Positions 45,446 to 56,684 of a stretch of DNA of 64,000 nt are shown piece after piece (within the stretch, counting starts at the first letter, position 1; every line of letters starts with the position of its first letter). The notes under the pieces were generated by a model. The model did not search any database and was not told the origin of the DNA. It was given only the letters and a program-made list of their open reading frames with translations. Made by a program: the position numbers and the translations under genes. Origin of the DNA: Selaginella moellendorffii (taxonomy: Eukaryota; Streptophyta; Lycopodiopsida; Selaginellales; Selaginellaceae); the NCBI RefSeq assembly GCF_000143415.4, contig NW_003314410.1, forward strand, positions 103,686 to 167,685. The letters are read 5' to 3'.

Positions 45446-46274
45446 TCCCCACCATCGGACGGTCCGCGCGAGCACAGTAAGGACCAAGTTTACACCAGGA
45501 CATCAGCTACTCTTGGACACTACTATCCTATCCAATATGTTCCCTTCATATGGAAGAATGTATCAGTGTTCTAGAGTAAGAAAAGAACATTGTATTTCTA
45601 CATGTAATGTTGATATTATATATAAAAAAAAACTATATCAGTGGGCTTGCTGTGTGTTGCTGAAGGTAGGACTAGTAATATAACATCCTAGTGAATCCAA
45701 CTCACCAACAAGTTGTATCTTGTAATTCATTCGGCGTCCTCTTGCAATCCTGAAAAATGTAAAATATAAGCAAAAACCATTAACCAGCATATACCTTAAA
45801 TTTATATTAAATTAAGTGATTATAAAACAATATTGCTACATGTTTTTAGAGAACATGAACTGCAAGGTTTATATATCAAAGATCTGTGAAGTGAATTCTA
45901 AGTCCCTTTGTGGGCCAGCTAATGCTTAGATAAGCATCGTGTCAAGAAAAAAGAATTGTTCACAAAACCAAGAGCTACAGACTTGTTTGGAGATCTTTAG
46001 CATACAAGAGCACAAGCATGTGCTCAAAGCTTTTGCATAACCTGAATTTTCTTATCAAAGTTTACTTTCATGCATATGAGCACAAACCACTCTTTAGTTC
46101 ACAGAGTTGAAAAGTTGAGTTTGTGAGCTAAGCAATTGTACTCTAATACAATCATTATAAATATATAAAAATTAAAGTTCATGGCAAACTTAACTTTATA
46201 CTATATTTTAACATCTCTACACTTTATCTAAACAAAAATGTTTTGGAACCTCCAGACTCTGAATCTCTTCTACT

Positions 46275-46609
46275 TTTCAAAGGTTCACAAACACAATGCA
46301 GTGGGACGAGCTTTGGACTTGTCCAAGTTTCGGGGATACACGCAACTCCTGGAGGAGCCGCAGCATCTGTTCGGCATTGACGAGAACCTGAACGAGTCCG
46401 AGTGGCAAGCCATGTACGTAGATAACGAAGGCGACATGCTGTTCGTTGGAGAGGGAGTAAGATCTCGTCTGTGCATTTCACGGTGTGTTTGTTTAAGGAG
46501 TTTTTACACTTCAGGGAGTTTTGCACAACAGTGCGATGCATACGGATCCTATCGCCGGCTGAGGCTACCGTGCAGGCACGCAACAGCAGCACGGAAGAGC
46601 TATGATGTT
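46275..46609 (+). pseudogene. Auxin response factor C-terminal (PB1) fragment
   Basis: Two exons of an auxin response factor are recognisable. 46275-46454 encodes VHKHNAVGRALDLSKFRGY, HLFGIDENLNESEWQA and YVDNEGDMLFVGEG, the PB1 interaction domain. After a GT-AG intron, 46513-46609 encodes EFCTTVRCIRILSPAEATVQ, then ARNSSTEEL and a stop. No DNA-binding domain or middle region is present. It sits exactly where the left arm has AT-rich filler, next to the promoter-like head of the array. It appears to be a captured 3' gene end. It could still be transcribed from the neighbouring repeat. Confidence 0.82.
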
Positions 46610-46631
46610 TGAGAACTTCCCCTTTTTGCCC

Positions 46632-46685
46632 TGCCTATATAAAATAGTGGTACTCAAGTTTAGGGTTCATCGTTGATAAAGGCGG
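46632..46685 (+). promoter_or_regulatory. TATA plus telobox promoter-like head of right-arm array
   Basis: CCTATATAAAATAG is followed about 30 bp later by a TTTAGGGTTCATCG block, then a GC-rich leader ending at an AAG/GTAAGTTCG splice-donor-like site near 46770. It is conserved with the heads at 25850-25895 and 22085-22130. Confidence 0.55.
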
Positions 46686-46769
46686 GGTTGGGGTGGTCTT
46701 CCACTCTGCCCATTGATCGGAGCTCCAGGTAGGCCGCTTCGCGGCCTTCGCCTCTCTCCACCCTCGCAA

Positions 46770-47830
46770 GGTAAGTTCGTTTAGGTAGGTAGCAATAGGC
46801 GAGTAAGACAGAGATTTGGAAAGCGAAGCTGCTTGCAACGAGCTAAGAGGTATGCTAGAGGTGATCAAGAAATCGTGTTGAAACTCTCAGCGTTTGAAGA
46901 TTGCAACGCAAAAGGGAGCCAGTGAAACAAGCAAAGTGCAAAACAACGGGCCAAGGAACTCTCAGAGCGAAGGGAAACTCACCGATGTGGACAATGCTGT
47001 GTGAATACGAACAAAACTAACGATCAAGAACACTTAGTTTCATGTTGCCAGGTTCGCGTGTGTTTCGATTTGTTCTAATTTCTTGTCATGAAGAAGCCAA
47101 GTGACATGTTGGTGCTACTCAACGACGATAAGAACTGAAAAACGCAATGTCACAGCGTGTGCCAAGAAGAAAAATGCTACTAGATTGGAGAGATTTTGTG
47201 TCAACGTTTTGGAGAGATTTGTTGTTGCTGTGCTCAACGCAATTCCTGCAACCCGAGAAACAACGCGATCTTCAGAACTTCAATCCAGCTGAAGACGTAC
47301 ATGACAATGACAACAACGATTATGATCCGTCGCTGATCCTTGGCCGGACCGGTCAACTCTCGCACCTCTCCACCTCGCATTAGAGCTTTTCTTTGTGTTA
47401 GCAATAAGCGAGTAAGACAACGAAACAAGAAAGATTTGTCGGAGACAGAAAAGCGAAGCTGCTTGCAACGAGCTAGGATCGAATGATCAACAATAAATGA
47501 AAGGCTAGAATTCGTGTTGAAACTCTCAACGTTTGAAGACATCAGGTTTGCTCTTTCTTTTCGATTGAGTGTCGACAGGGCCAAGAAGATGCTATGCTCA
47601 ACGCATAAGGGAGCCAGTGACACAGTCAAGCTAAGATGATATGCTCATCAAACAACTCAAACAAGCTAAGTGCAAAACAACGGCCCAAGGAACTCTCAAT
47701 GCGAACGGAAACTTGTGAATATCATTGAAAGTTGACGATACTTAGCTTCATGAAAAAGACAAGTGAACGTGTTGGCGCTGCTCAACCACGATAAGAACTA
47801 AAAATGCTGTGTTCAAAAAGAAAAATGCTA
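46770..47830 (+). repeat. Tandem array on right arm, units of about 610 bp
   Basis: The first unit spans about 46775-47385. The second starts with the GCTTTTCTTTGTGTTAGCAA variant and ends near 47830. The landmark order is the same as in the left arm, in the opposite orientation. Confidence 0.7.
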
Positions 47831-50800
47831 CGAGCTTGGAGAGATTTTGTGTCAACGTTTTGGAGAGGCTTTGAGTTATGTAACCAAAATGTTTGTTCAG
47901 AGAACTGGACAACGCCAGGAGAGGCTTCAACCTTCCAGATCTATGTTCTCTTTAGTTTTCTTTATGGTATCTCTAACTTCCTTTTGTTTTGCAACACCAT
48001 GAGATTGGGACGGTACCACAGAACAACGTTCCAGGGCCAGCTAACGATGGGTAAATGGAAGTTTATGCTCTGGCAGTGGGAAAACGAGACGATCTACACA
48101 AAGCACTCTGTGGTGTCCTTGAAAAGAAATGAATACATTTACAAAGTTGCAAACATTTGTCAAGTAGTTATGTCTCTTCAGGCACTAGCTTAGCTGTTGT
48201 TTCCGTGGGAGTGGCCATTGCCAGCGGGACGGGAGCCGGTTTGTGAGCTTTATTCACGAAGTTCACGGATGAATCATCTAATCAATCCTTACTCCCGAGA
48301 TGCATGGGAAACGGAAAGAAAATTCGCCCAAGAGCCAAGAACAGTGGACGAACTAGAGATAAACAAAGAGTGGTTTGAGAATACAAGGTTAAAACTATTT
48401 TGCTTCTTGGTGTTAAGGTTTGTGGGCTAGCTAAGGCCCTGACTAACAAGTTGCTTTCTTATAGTGTGAAAGTTAGACTTCTCACAAGCCCAAAGCCACG
48501 TGACCCGAATATGCCAAGGCGCGATTCTTTGTTTGAGTAAGAGCTTGCAAACTTTGAGTATCATAAGTGTTCCAAAGGGTGCTTGCCGTCCTGAAACCAT
48601 GACCGCTAGGCAGTGGTGCGTTCCCTGGTCTCTCAAGTATCACAGTGTCCAGGCCTGGCAACAAAAGCAATGATACATTAGCAACACATCTCTCGTTTTT
48701 TTTCCCAGACATTACCAGCTTCTTTAGCAGCAACAGCCCGTGGCGAAGTAATCTGAGAAGGCTCGGCGGCACCCACCGAAAGGAAAATTTCAGTGTAACT
48801 TCGTGCCTTTCGTTTGTTTCTGAAAAGGAATGAGATGCGAGGAGCAAATAAATGAACCAAGAGCGGAAAATCTCACCCTGCAGTATCGAAGTAGCCCAAA
48901 GTTTGTGTTCCCAAAGATCAACCGTTGCACTTCTCGGCTCCCACTCGAGTACATATAGGCCTGAAAGGAACAAGGCAACGATGCTTTGGCAACTTCTATC
49001 AGGTCTTCAACTCAGCACAAGGAGAGTAACGTCAAGAAACATTGATTCAAAACAACACCAGACCTGGAATTGTTTGAGGGCTGTAACTTTGCGATCGGCA
49101 GAAATCATGCGAGAACGTTATGCTCTGACTTCGTCCTTAGGAGCATGACTTGGAGGAATGAGCTGCGTTTGCACGTTTCGCTCCTTCGTGTCTTTAAGAG
49201 CCTGCTTGACATAACACGAGAGCTTGATTTCTGCTGCCACCAAAACCAATGAAATCTTGGCTGTTGCCTGAGAAGGTCTAGATCATCTTGAGTCTCCTTC
49301 GAGTTGTAAGTGGCTGCCAGGTGTTTTCCCACATTATCATGTGCATAGGGAAACAAAATGTCCGTCACGAACGATACGGGAGTGGTGGTGCACACGAGAA
49401 AAACATTTGATGAAAGCCGCATAAATAGACAGCATTTCTTGCGGGATAGTTTTTCCTTGGAGCTGCAAGGCTGAGTTTCTTCACTGGTCCATACAAGCGG
49501 TCTGTATGGTCGAGGCGAAACTGGCGAACCTTAAGTGCGGCATCAAAATGATAATGGTAGCATTCTGCCTGCTTCGCAAAAGATTAAGAGTCAAGCTGGC
49601 AAAAATACTATCACCTGAGTTTTATCACAGAACCACGAGTCACCCCAAACGTAAATCCCATGGTTTTTCACTAACACTGCCGTCATTCGTGGATAAGCGG
49701 CACTCTTCCAGCAAAACACGAATAAGAAAGACAACAGTGAGAAACGAACGAGCTTTTACTCACGGCTGCTGCTAAAGAATCCGTGAGCTCGTAGTCATAC
49801 AATGATCGGGACTACGAGCTAGTGGTAGTAACCATGCCCTTCGATTCCTTTGATCATCTCCATGTCCACGACGGTGCGATGTATCGCCGGCTGAGATCCA
49901 GAAGCTGTGCAGGCACGCAACAGCGGCACGGAAGAGCCATCCAGCAGGCTGTCCGATCAGCAGGATTCCTCGTCCCCTCCCGCTACTCGCGACGAGTAAT
50001 TAAGTTTCGTTTTGGACTAATTGAGAACTTCCTCTTTTTGTCCTATGAACCATTGCCCCAATTGGCATATAACATACTTTAGCTCAAACTTAGGGTTCAT
50101 CGTTGATGAAGGGCTACGGCGGTGGATGCCGCGGACGGGATGTCTTGGGGTTGGGGTCACGACCCGTCCACTCTGCCCATTGATCGGCGTTTAGATAGGG
50201 CTTTTCTTTGCGTTAGCAATAAACAGAGATTTGGAAAGCGGTCTGTTAGAGGCGATCAAGAAATCGTGTTGAAACTCTCAACGTTTGAAGATGCCAGGTT
50301 CGCTCTTTCGATTGCAACGCAAAAGGGAGCCATCGACACTAGAAACAACTCAAACAAGCAAAGTGAAACAACGGGCCAAGGAACTCTCAACGCGAAGGGT
50401 GTGGACAACGCTGTGTGAATACAAACAAAACTAGATCAACGACACTTATTGCCAGGTTCGCGTGTGTTTCGATTTTGAAGAATCTAGGTTTGCTCTTTCT
50501 TTTCAATTGAGAGTGCCGACGGGGTCAAGAAGATGCTATGCTCAACGCAGAAGGGAGCCACACAGTCAAGCTAAGATGATATGCTCAATCAAACAACTCA
50601 AACAAGCTAAGTGCAAAGCAACAGTCCAAGGAACTCTCAACGCGAAGGGAAATTTGTGAATACGATCATTGACAGTTGATGATACTTAGCTTCATCTTGT
50701 CAGGTTTGGGTGTATTTAAATTTGTTCTAATTTCTTGTCATGAAAAGGACAAGTGACGTGATGGTAATAACTAAAAAATGCTATGTCCAAGAAGAAAAAT

Positions 50801-50989
50801 GCTACGAGATTGGAGAGATTTTATTGTTGCCGCGCTCAACGCAAGACCTGCGAGAAACAATGTTGGGCCAGAACTTGAAGACGTACATTGACAATGGTCC
50901 AACCTCAATGAAAACAACGACCATGAAAACTCCAAAGGCAAAAGCATGAATTTACAAGAAAAAACGCCTGAATCAACTCATATATTGAT

Positions 50990-52110
50990 TTGTCTAACTA
51001 GGATGTTTGCTGTTCAACGAAATGGAAGTCGAAGTTTAAGAGGCCCGTGAGCTGTTTGTTCAAACCAAAATGTTTGTTCAAAGAACTGGACAACGCCAGG
51101 AGAGAGGCTTTAGTTTTCTTTATGGTTTCCCTAACATCCTTTTGTTTTTGGAACGCCATGAGATTGCAACAGTAACGTTCCAGGGCCAGCTAACGATGGG
51201 TAGATGGAAGTTACGCTTTGGCAGTGGCAAAACGAGACGATCTACACAAGTGGTTTCCTTGAAAAGAGATAATACATATACAAAGTTGCAAACATTTGTC
51301 CAGTAGTTATGTCAAAAAACATTCCCAGAGACGAGCTTCTGGAGGCTGCGACAGCTACTCAAGAGCTCGTTAAACCTCTTGTAGCTGTCCGAACTTGAAG
51401 ACCTCGGGCTCGTCACTTCCAAAACTTCCAAGCCGATCCCTTCTGGCGTGAGCACGAGCAGCTTCGTGTCTTCTGTCCATGGCCGAGGAATTTCTTCCAG
51501 TCCAATCGCTGCTGCCTGAGTATTTTCATCCAGCCTTTTGTCCAGCCTTGCCACTAGCTCGTGTGCCTCTGGCTCTCTCTGAGGGCTCTTCTTCGTCCCT
51601 GGCGTTCGGGAGTAGACTCAAAAGCTCGAGCTCATTTCCGCTTCTCAGGTACTCGAGCTCGTGCCTGAGCATTGCGTCCTTTGGCTTTGAAGTTGCAGCA
51701 GTCTCTTTGGTGTACTGCTGGTTGTATCTCTCCACAAAACTCACAACCTTTTCCTGGATCAACTCGGGGACGTGGCCACCTTGGAGCCAAGACGCAAACG
51801 CGAGACTCTTTTCGTAGTCCCTACCTCGTCTCTGTGAAAGGGAGAGGCTCGCTGTTAAGACGCATCAAACACCCGACGCCAGTTCGCCAGGATCCGGGTG
51901 CCACCTTCCGCACTGCTCTGGCTGCAACACGGCTAGCTTCCGGTTCTTCATAGCTCAGGTGCACTTCCAGCGGAGAAAGTAGAGACTTGCATTCATTGGT
52001 TTTGTATGACATGCTTAATCTGGTTTGGATTTATTAATTCAGGTTACTTGCATACTTTATTTCCATCCTGAAAAATGTTAATGGTCAGAGGCATGAATAA
52101 AGACCATTAG
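50990..52110 (-). pseudogene. Right-arm copy of the unrecognised coiled-coil-like gene
   Basis: More intact than its left-arm partner. PLEVHLSYEEPEASRVAARA continues to RTGVGCLMRLNSEPLPFTET, then after an apparent intron LAFASWLQGGHVPELIQEKV, the charged helical stretch and the later blocks LEEIPRPWTEDTKLLVLTPE and GLEVLEVTSPRS. Whether this is a functional gene is open. No family was recognised. Confidence 0.45.
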
Positions 52111-52708
52111 CCAGGATTTTCTGATTGACTCGACTACAATGAGGTAATTCTGCGAAGATACATGGCCATGTGGTGTGCTACCAGAAGGCTGGGCAGGTTC
52201 CTTTGATCAAAGCGCTGACAATCTCTCCAAAACGTGAGCAACACCAGCATGTCACTTGGCTTCTTCATGACAAGAAATTAGAACAAATCGAAAGACACGA
52301 GAACCTGGCAACATAAACCTAAGTATTGTTGATTGCACAGCGTCGTCCACATCAGTGAGTTCGAGTGTCACTGGCTCCCTTTTGCGTTGAAAAGAAAGAG
52401 CGAACCTGGTGTGAGAGTTTTAACACAACCCCTCTAGCCTTTCTTTTATGGCATTGGATTAGGCAGCGAGGATCATGTTGTAGGAGGAGATTGGAGCACT
52501 AGATCCAAAGGCCGCTAGAAATCAATCTGCCAGCGATTAGGCCGTGGAACAAACTAATTTACTCTCCACGTCTTACAGCTGACGATGCCACTCATGAAGA
52601 GCAGCACCTCCAAAAACTAAAGTAGCCTTCGTGCATTGATTTCTATTCGTGATGAAAACAAGGGGGACCATTCGCCAATCTTATTTGAAGCTCCTGTGCG
52701 GAGAGGAG

Positions 52709-53291
52709 CTAGCAGTCCAGGGTTGTAAACCTCGCGAAGAGCTCGCTTTGCAGCAGCCTCTTCATCTGCTCCAGCATCACCACAATCCGGCGCTCTCGCA
52801 TCCCGCCCTGGGGCGTGGGAAGTAGCACCACCACCCCGTTGCCATACCACGGCTCCAGCACCATCGAGAAGTGGGCCGGCCGCCCCCACCCAAACTCGAA
52901 CTCGTACACCGGGAACGAGTGCAAGTTGACGCTGTAGATCCCCATCCCGGTGCTGGGTGGCGGGACGTTGAGCCCGATATCATGGCCCTTGCGCAGCGTC
53001 TCCTCCATCCAGTCGATGGTGGACTGGATCCTCTCCTGGCCTACGTTGCGGACATCCTCGTGGAAGAGCCGCGCGGCGTGGGAGACGTGCTTGTTTTTGA
53101 GATCGCCCACGGCGCACGGCAGGCAGAGCGTGAAGGAGGAGGTGCCACAGTACTCGCTCGGCATCGGTGGCTGCCACCGGTTTCTGCCCACCTTGGTGGA
53201 CACCGCGTAGATGTAAGTGTTGGTCACCGAGTCGTCGAAGTCACGGGCCTCGGTGAACGATCGTGGACACGGACTCTACGCGCACAACCAT
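52709..53291 (-). pseudogene. BAHD acyltransferase copy 3, internally deleted
   Basis: The start MVVRVESVSTIV (from 53291) is joined directly to the segment beginning at the EARDFDD region of exon 2. The end of exon 1, the intron and the HxxxD half of exon 2 are removed. The join shifts the frame. The downstream 170 codons remain nearly identical to copy 2, with a further 6-base in-frame loss in the VVMLLEEQM region. The catalytic HxxxD is absent, so the gene cannot make an active enzyme. Confidence 0.9.
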
Positions 53292-53499
53292 CTTTGCAAC
53301 CAAAGATGAAATCCACAAAACACTCAAGAGAGGGAGAAAGAACACCACAAAAACTTTCGAAATACACTCACAAACTTCGATGATCCCACACGAGACGTTT
53401 CTTCCCGAAGATCCCACGAGAAGAACGTGCTTATCGCACATTGTCCTAGATTGACAGAAAAATATCATTCATTTTATAGGGCTGGGTGTTGCGATCCTT

Positions 53500-54480
53500 G
53501 TTGGGTCGCCTCGTGCGCCGACCGTCAGGAGCAGCAGCACTCTCCGCGAAGAGGATCCCAGCTCCAGGAAGCGACAGGAGACGGAGATTGTGAAGCCCTC
53601 GATTCACGCCTCGTCCAGCGCTCCAAACCCACGTCAAGCCGGCTAGATTCTGGAGGGCGCAGAGGAGCGGACAGCAGGTTTTCTTAGATTTGTTTTCCTT
53701 TTGTTCTTTTGATCGTGTGATTGTTTGATTCTTATTTCCTCTGTTTGACAGTTGTGCGCGGCCGGAGCTTTCAAATGCGTCACGGCTTCGTATTATCGTC
53801 TTTCCATTCATCCTCTCGTACACAATGCTCCATTTGGTCTCCCTGATCATGTGAACCAAGCACTCTTAATCACGGTTTGTCTTGTGGATCATAGCGTATA
53901 GACTGTGGTGATGGATGATCCTTGCGTTTTTCGCCTAGGTCCGGGGACTTGATGGCTAGCTATCTCTTTGTTGCGGCCAGCAGCCTCGCGAAGCTCTTGA
54001 CTCAATCGCCATCAGAAGTTTCCAAGAGGCTTTGCATGAAAGTTTTCACTTGCATGTTTTATAGCGGGATTTGTTTTGTCATGACCATAAAACACGTCTT
54101 TCACTGCCGAGGCAACCTGATTTTTGCTCGTTCCTGCGCCTTTACGAGAATTGGTAGCATTCATTTCCTCGACTTGGTTGATTGATGATCGTCCCAAGTG
54201 ACAAATGTTCCCCAAAGCGTCTTACTGCTTGAAGGATGTTCCCTCCTTAGAAGAAGGTAACGAAGAAGAACAATCCTCACCAGAAGCATTTCTCGAGTGA
54301 GTCACGTCATTCTTTTCTCTCGTTCGTAAGAATTGGCATTTCAACAGTGATATCTTATGGCACGTATGCCTGTAAGAATCCAGAAGAAGCAAAACCTTTT
54401 AACGAGCTCGCAGGGATTTGATAGGGCTGCACCCAAGCCGACTAAACAATCTCATGCAGGACATGCATGAATGCGTTGTA
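53500..54480 (+). pseudogene. Relic of the membrane-protein/cytochrome c6A locus (copy C)
   Basis: Plus-strand relic matching copy A in reverse. The leader exon, second exon remnant, membrane exon (LFVAASSLAKLLTQSPSEVS is readable) and junction exon run to about 54185. A block of about 93 bp (54187-54279) is then in the opposite orientation to its surroundings. The sequence resumes in plus orientation to about 54480. Confidence 0.75.
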
Positions 54481-55074
54481 GCGCGTTCCTTAGTCGCGTA
54501 TGCCGCGTTGATCATTCTAAAGCATAACTCTTAGCAGCTTAACACAAAGAAAAGCCCTAAACGAACTTACCTTACGAGGTGGAGAGGTGCGAGGCCGGTC
54601 AAGGATCAGCGACGGATCATTGAGGTTGGACCATTGACGTCTTCTGAAGATCGCAGGTGCCCAACGTTATTTCTCAGCGTTATTTCTCAGCTCGCGCTGA
54701 GCGCAGCATCCATGGAATTCGTTGAGCAAATTGTGCTCCACCTCATTTTCACGGTGCAAATAGCACAGTACCGTGACATCACAGAATTCATCTTGTAAAC
54801 TTGGGTCCATTTCAATTTGCTTGAGAATCTGGCATTTTGCAATAATGAGCAGTGGAGGAGTAAAACTCCATACTTTTACAGTGGTCCTAGCTGGGAACTG
54901 CTTCTGACGATTTCATGCCAAAAAGCTTGTTTTTTGTTGTGGAAGTTTCATATAGACAAACGCGATCAAGCTCTTGTAAGACAGAACCAAGTTTACATCA
55001 GGACGTGAGCTACTTTTGCAAGATCTGGGACACCTATTCCCTTTCTTGAAATAAAAAGAAATTACAGAAAATTG

Positions 55075-55275
55075 CTAATAAATTACGAGAAAAGGGGCAC
55101 TAAGACGCCAGTATACTGCTCTCTTTGCACCGTGAAAATCCCGTCCTTAGGGTGGAACACAATCCATCTAGTGGGAGTAAACCCCACACACTGCCCAATC
55201 CAGTACATGTTGTACGTGCTACAATACCACGCCTTGCCACCACCGTCATCCACAAAGGCATCATCTTTTTCACGT
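55075..55275 (-). pseudogene. 5'-truncated copy of the 255-residue gene
   Basis: The minus strand matches the last third of 14759-15526, with small in-frame and frame-changing deletions. The match stops abruptly at 55275, where the segment shared with 44640-45230 begins. Confidence 0.8.
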
Positions 55276-56160
55276 TGTGTACATGGGATACTTCATCCTG
55301 CTAGTCACTGCTGGTGCCACCATGTTGACAACTGGATTTGATTGATCAGGTGGTTGTTGCTACTGCTGAGGTAGTGGTGAACTTTGACAAGGTCCCCACT
55401 CTTCCTCCTTTGGCTGCTTTTCTGTTTTCCTTCGTAAGACAACTTCTACAGCCTTTTCTGCTTGTTCTTGTCATCATCTCTGGCTACGCATGCATAAGCT
55501 ACTGCTCTGTGGCTGAAGTCTGGTCTTCTTCCCTCAGCTTCACTCCTTGTGAATGAAACCAGGAATCCCAGGTTTGACACTCCAAGAGATCTCAGTGGGG
55601 CCCCTGGAAAAGACCAGACCTGGTATAGCGTTTTTCCAGAGATTATTCAAGAAAAAGAGGATATTCGAAAGAGTCTGGTCGAAGTAGAAATTCCTTTGTC
55701 AGACGGTTTCCAAGCTCTCAAAGTTTAATCCATTTGAAGACACACTCACAAGCAAAAGTTGTGTTCGAGGAGGCAGTGGCAGGTGCTGCGACACCGGTGT
55801 TTGATCACGTGTGCCTTGTCCGAGAGCCCTGGCTAAACATCAAGGCCGTGAAGAACCGTGCTGTGTTCAAGGAAGACTGTGGGATGTTTAAGAAAATCAT
55901 ACACCATAATCCACAAGTAAAGATCTTTTTCTCGGAGTCATCGCCCTGTCGATTTCACAAAGTCCATGTCTCGGACAAGACGGAGAAGCGTGCTTGAATC
56001 GGCCGTTTAAGTACTACAACTTGGGTGTGAGTAAGTCTCGCTCGATTCACGTAATCTTTGGTGTTAAATCTCGTATCGATCCATCACATGGCGCTGTGCT
56101 TGCCCGAGTTTGCAAACACTCGAAGAAGAAAGTGGACTGTTTGAAAAAGAGGCTTAAAGC
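55275..56160 (+). pseudogene. Duplicated segment ending in spermidine synthase fragments
   Basis: The first 600 bp is a direct copy of 44640-45230. From 55740 to 56160 it carries pieces of spermidine synthase exons (FEEAVAG and [10 protein letters not shown]-type wording, then FKYYNLG and HGAVLARVCK, which matches the last exons with frame changes). No full domain remains. The intact gene lies 2.6 kb downstream on the minus strand. Confidence 0.7.
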
Positions 56161-56684
56161 TTTGAAGACAGCACAGGTATTTTGGATTCATCAAGAACGT
56201 TGTCAGCTTTTCTTTCTCTTCCTCCACGCAAATGGATGCTCCTATTGTGGCGGCGCCATCGTATCAATTTTGTACTTCAATAAAGTCCATGCATTCATAA
56301 ACATTACAAAATCCACTCACACAATTGTAACGAAGGCATGCTGACTCCTGAGGGTGACGTCGTTGCAAATTTACCTGGAATAGATCATTCACTGTCTGTT
56401 ATAGAAAATTTGATTTGCAGCAATTGAGCATTCAAAACCAAAAACTAAATAAGCATTCAAAATCAGATCATGCCTTTGTATTGGATGATGAGAATTGGCT
56501 TATCTATCTATCTATTTTATAAGCAAAACCGTCATAGGAAGACAGAATAATTTTTTTCTACAACCACCTCCTCTCAGATCGAAGGCCTGCACTGATGCCA
56601 ATGCATGAGGGATATCTCACCCTGGACATTCCTGGTGAGTTGTATCACTTCAAACTCCACACCATCCCACAATTATACTATTGA
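56161..56684. other. Intergenic, no gene
   Basis: No supported coding or RNA gene. It lies 3' of the cytochrome c6A gene. Confidence 0.5.

Larger units (their letters stand above)
45485..55275. repeat. Right arm of the large inverted repeat
   Basis: Reverse-complement counterpart of 15315-26960. Matches run from the inner end block (45485-46270) through array B' (46632-47830), gene-like blocks (47850-49680), an auxin response factor relic (49740-49995), array A' (50100-50700), the coiled-coil-like gene (50990-52110), BAHD copy 3 (52709-53291) and a c6A-locus relic (53500-54480) to the truncated end of the 255-residue gene (55075-55275). Confidence 0.8.

Noticed and set aside
15315-55275. Interpretation of the arms as terminal inverted repeats of one giant DNA transposon
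   Set aside because: No transposase, no matching arm tips with target duplications, and the spacer holds conserved host genes; inverted segmental duplication fits better.
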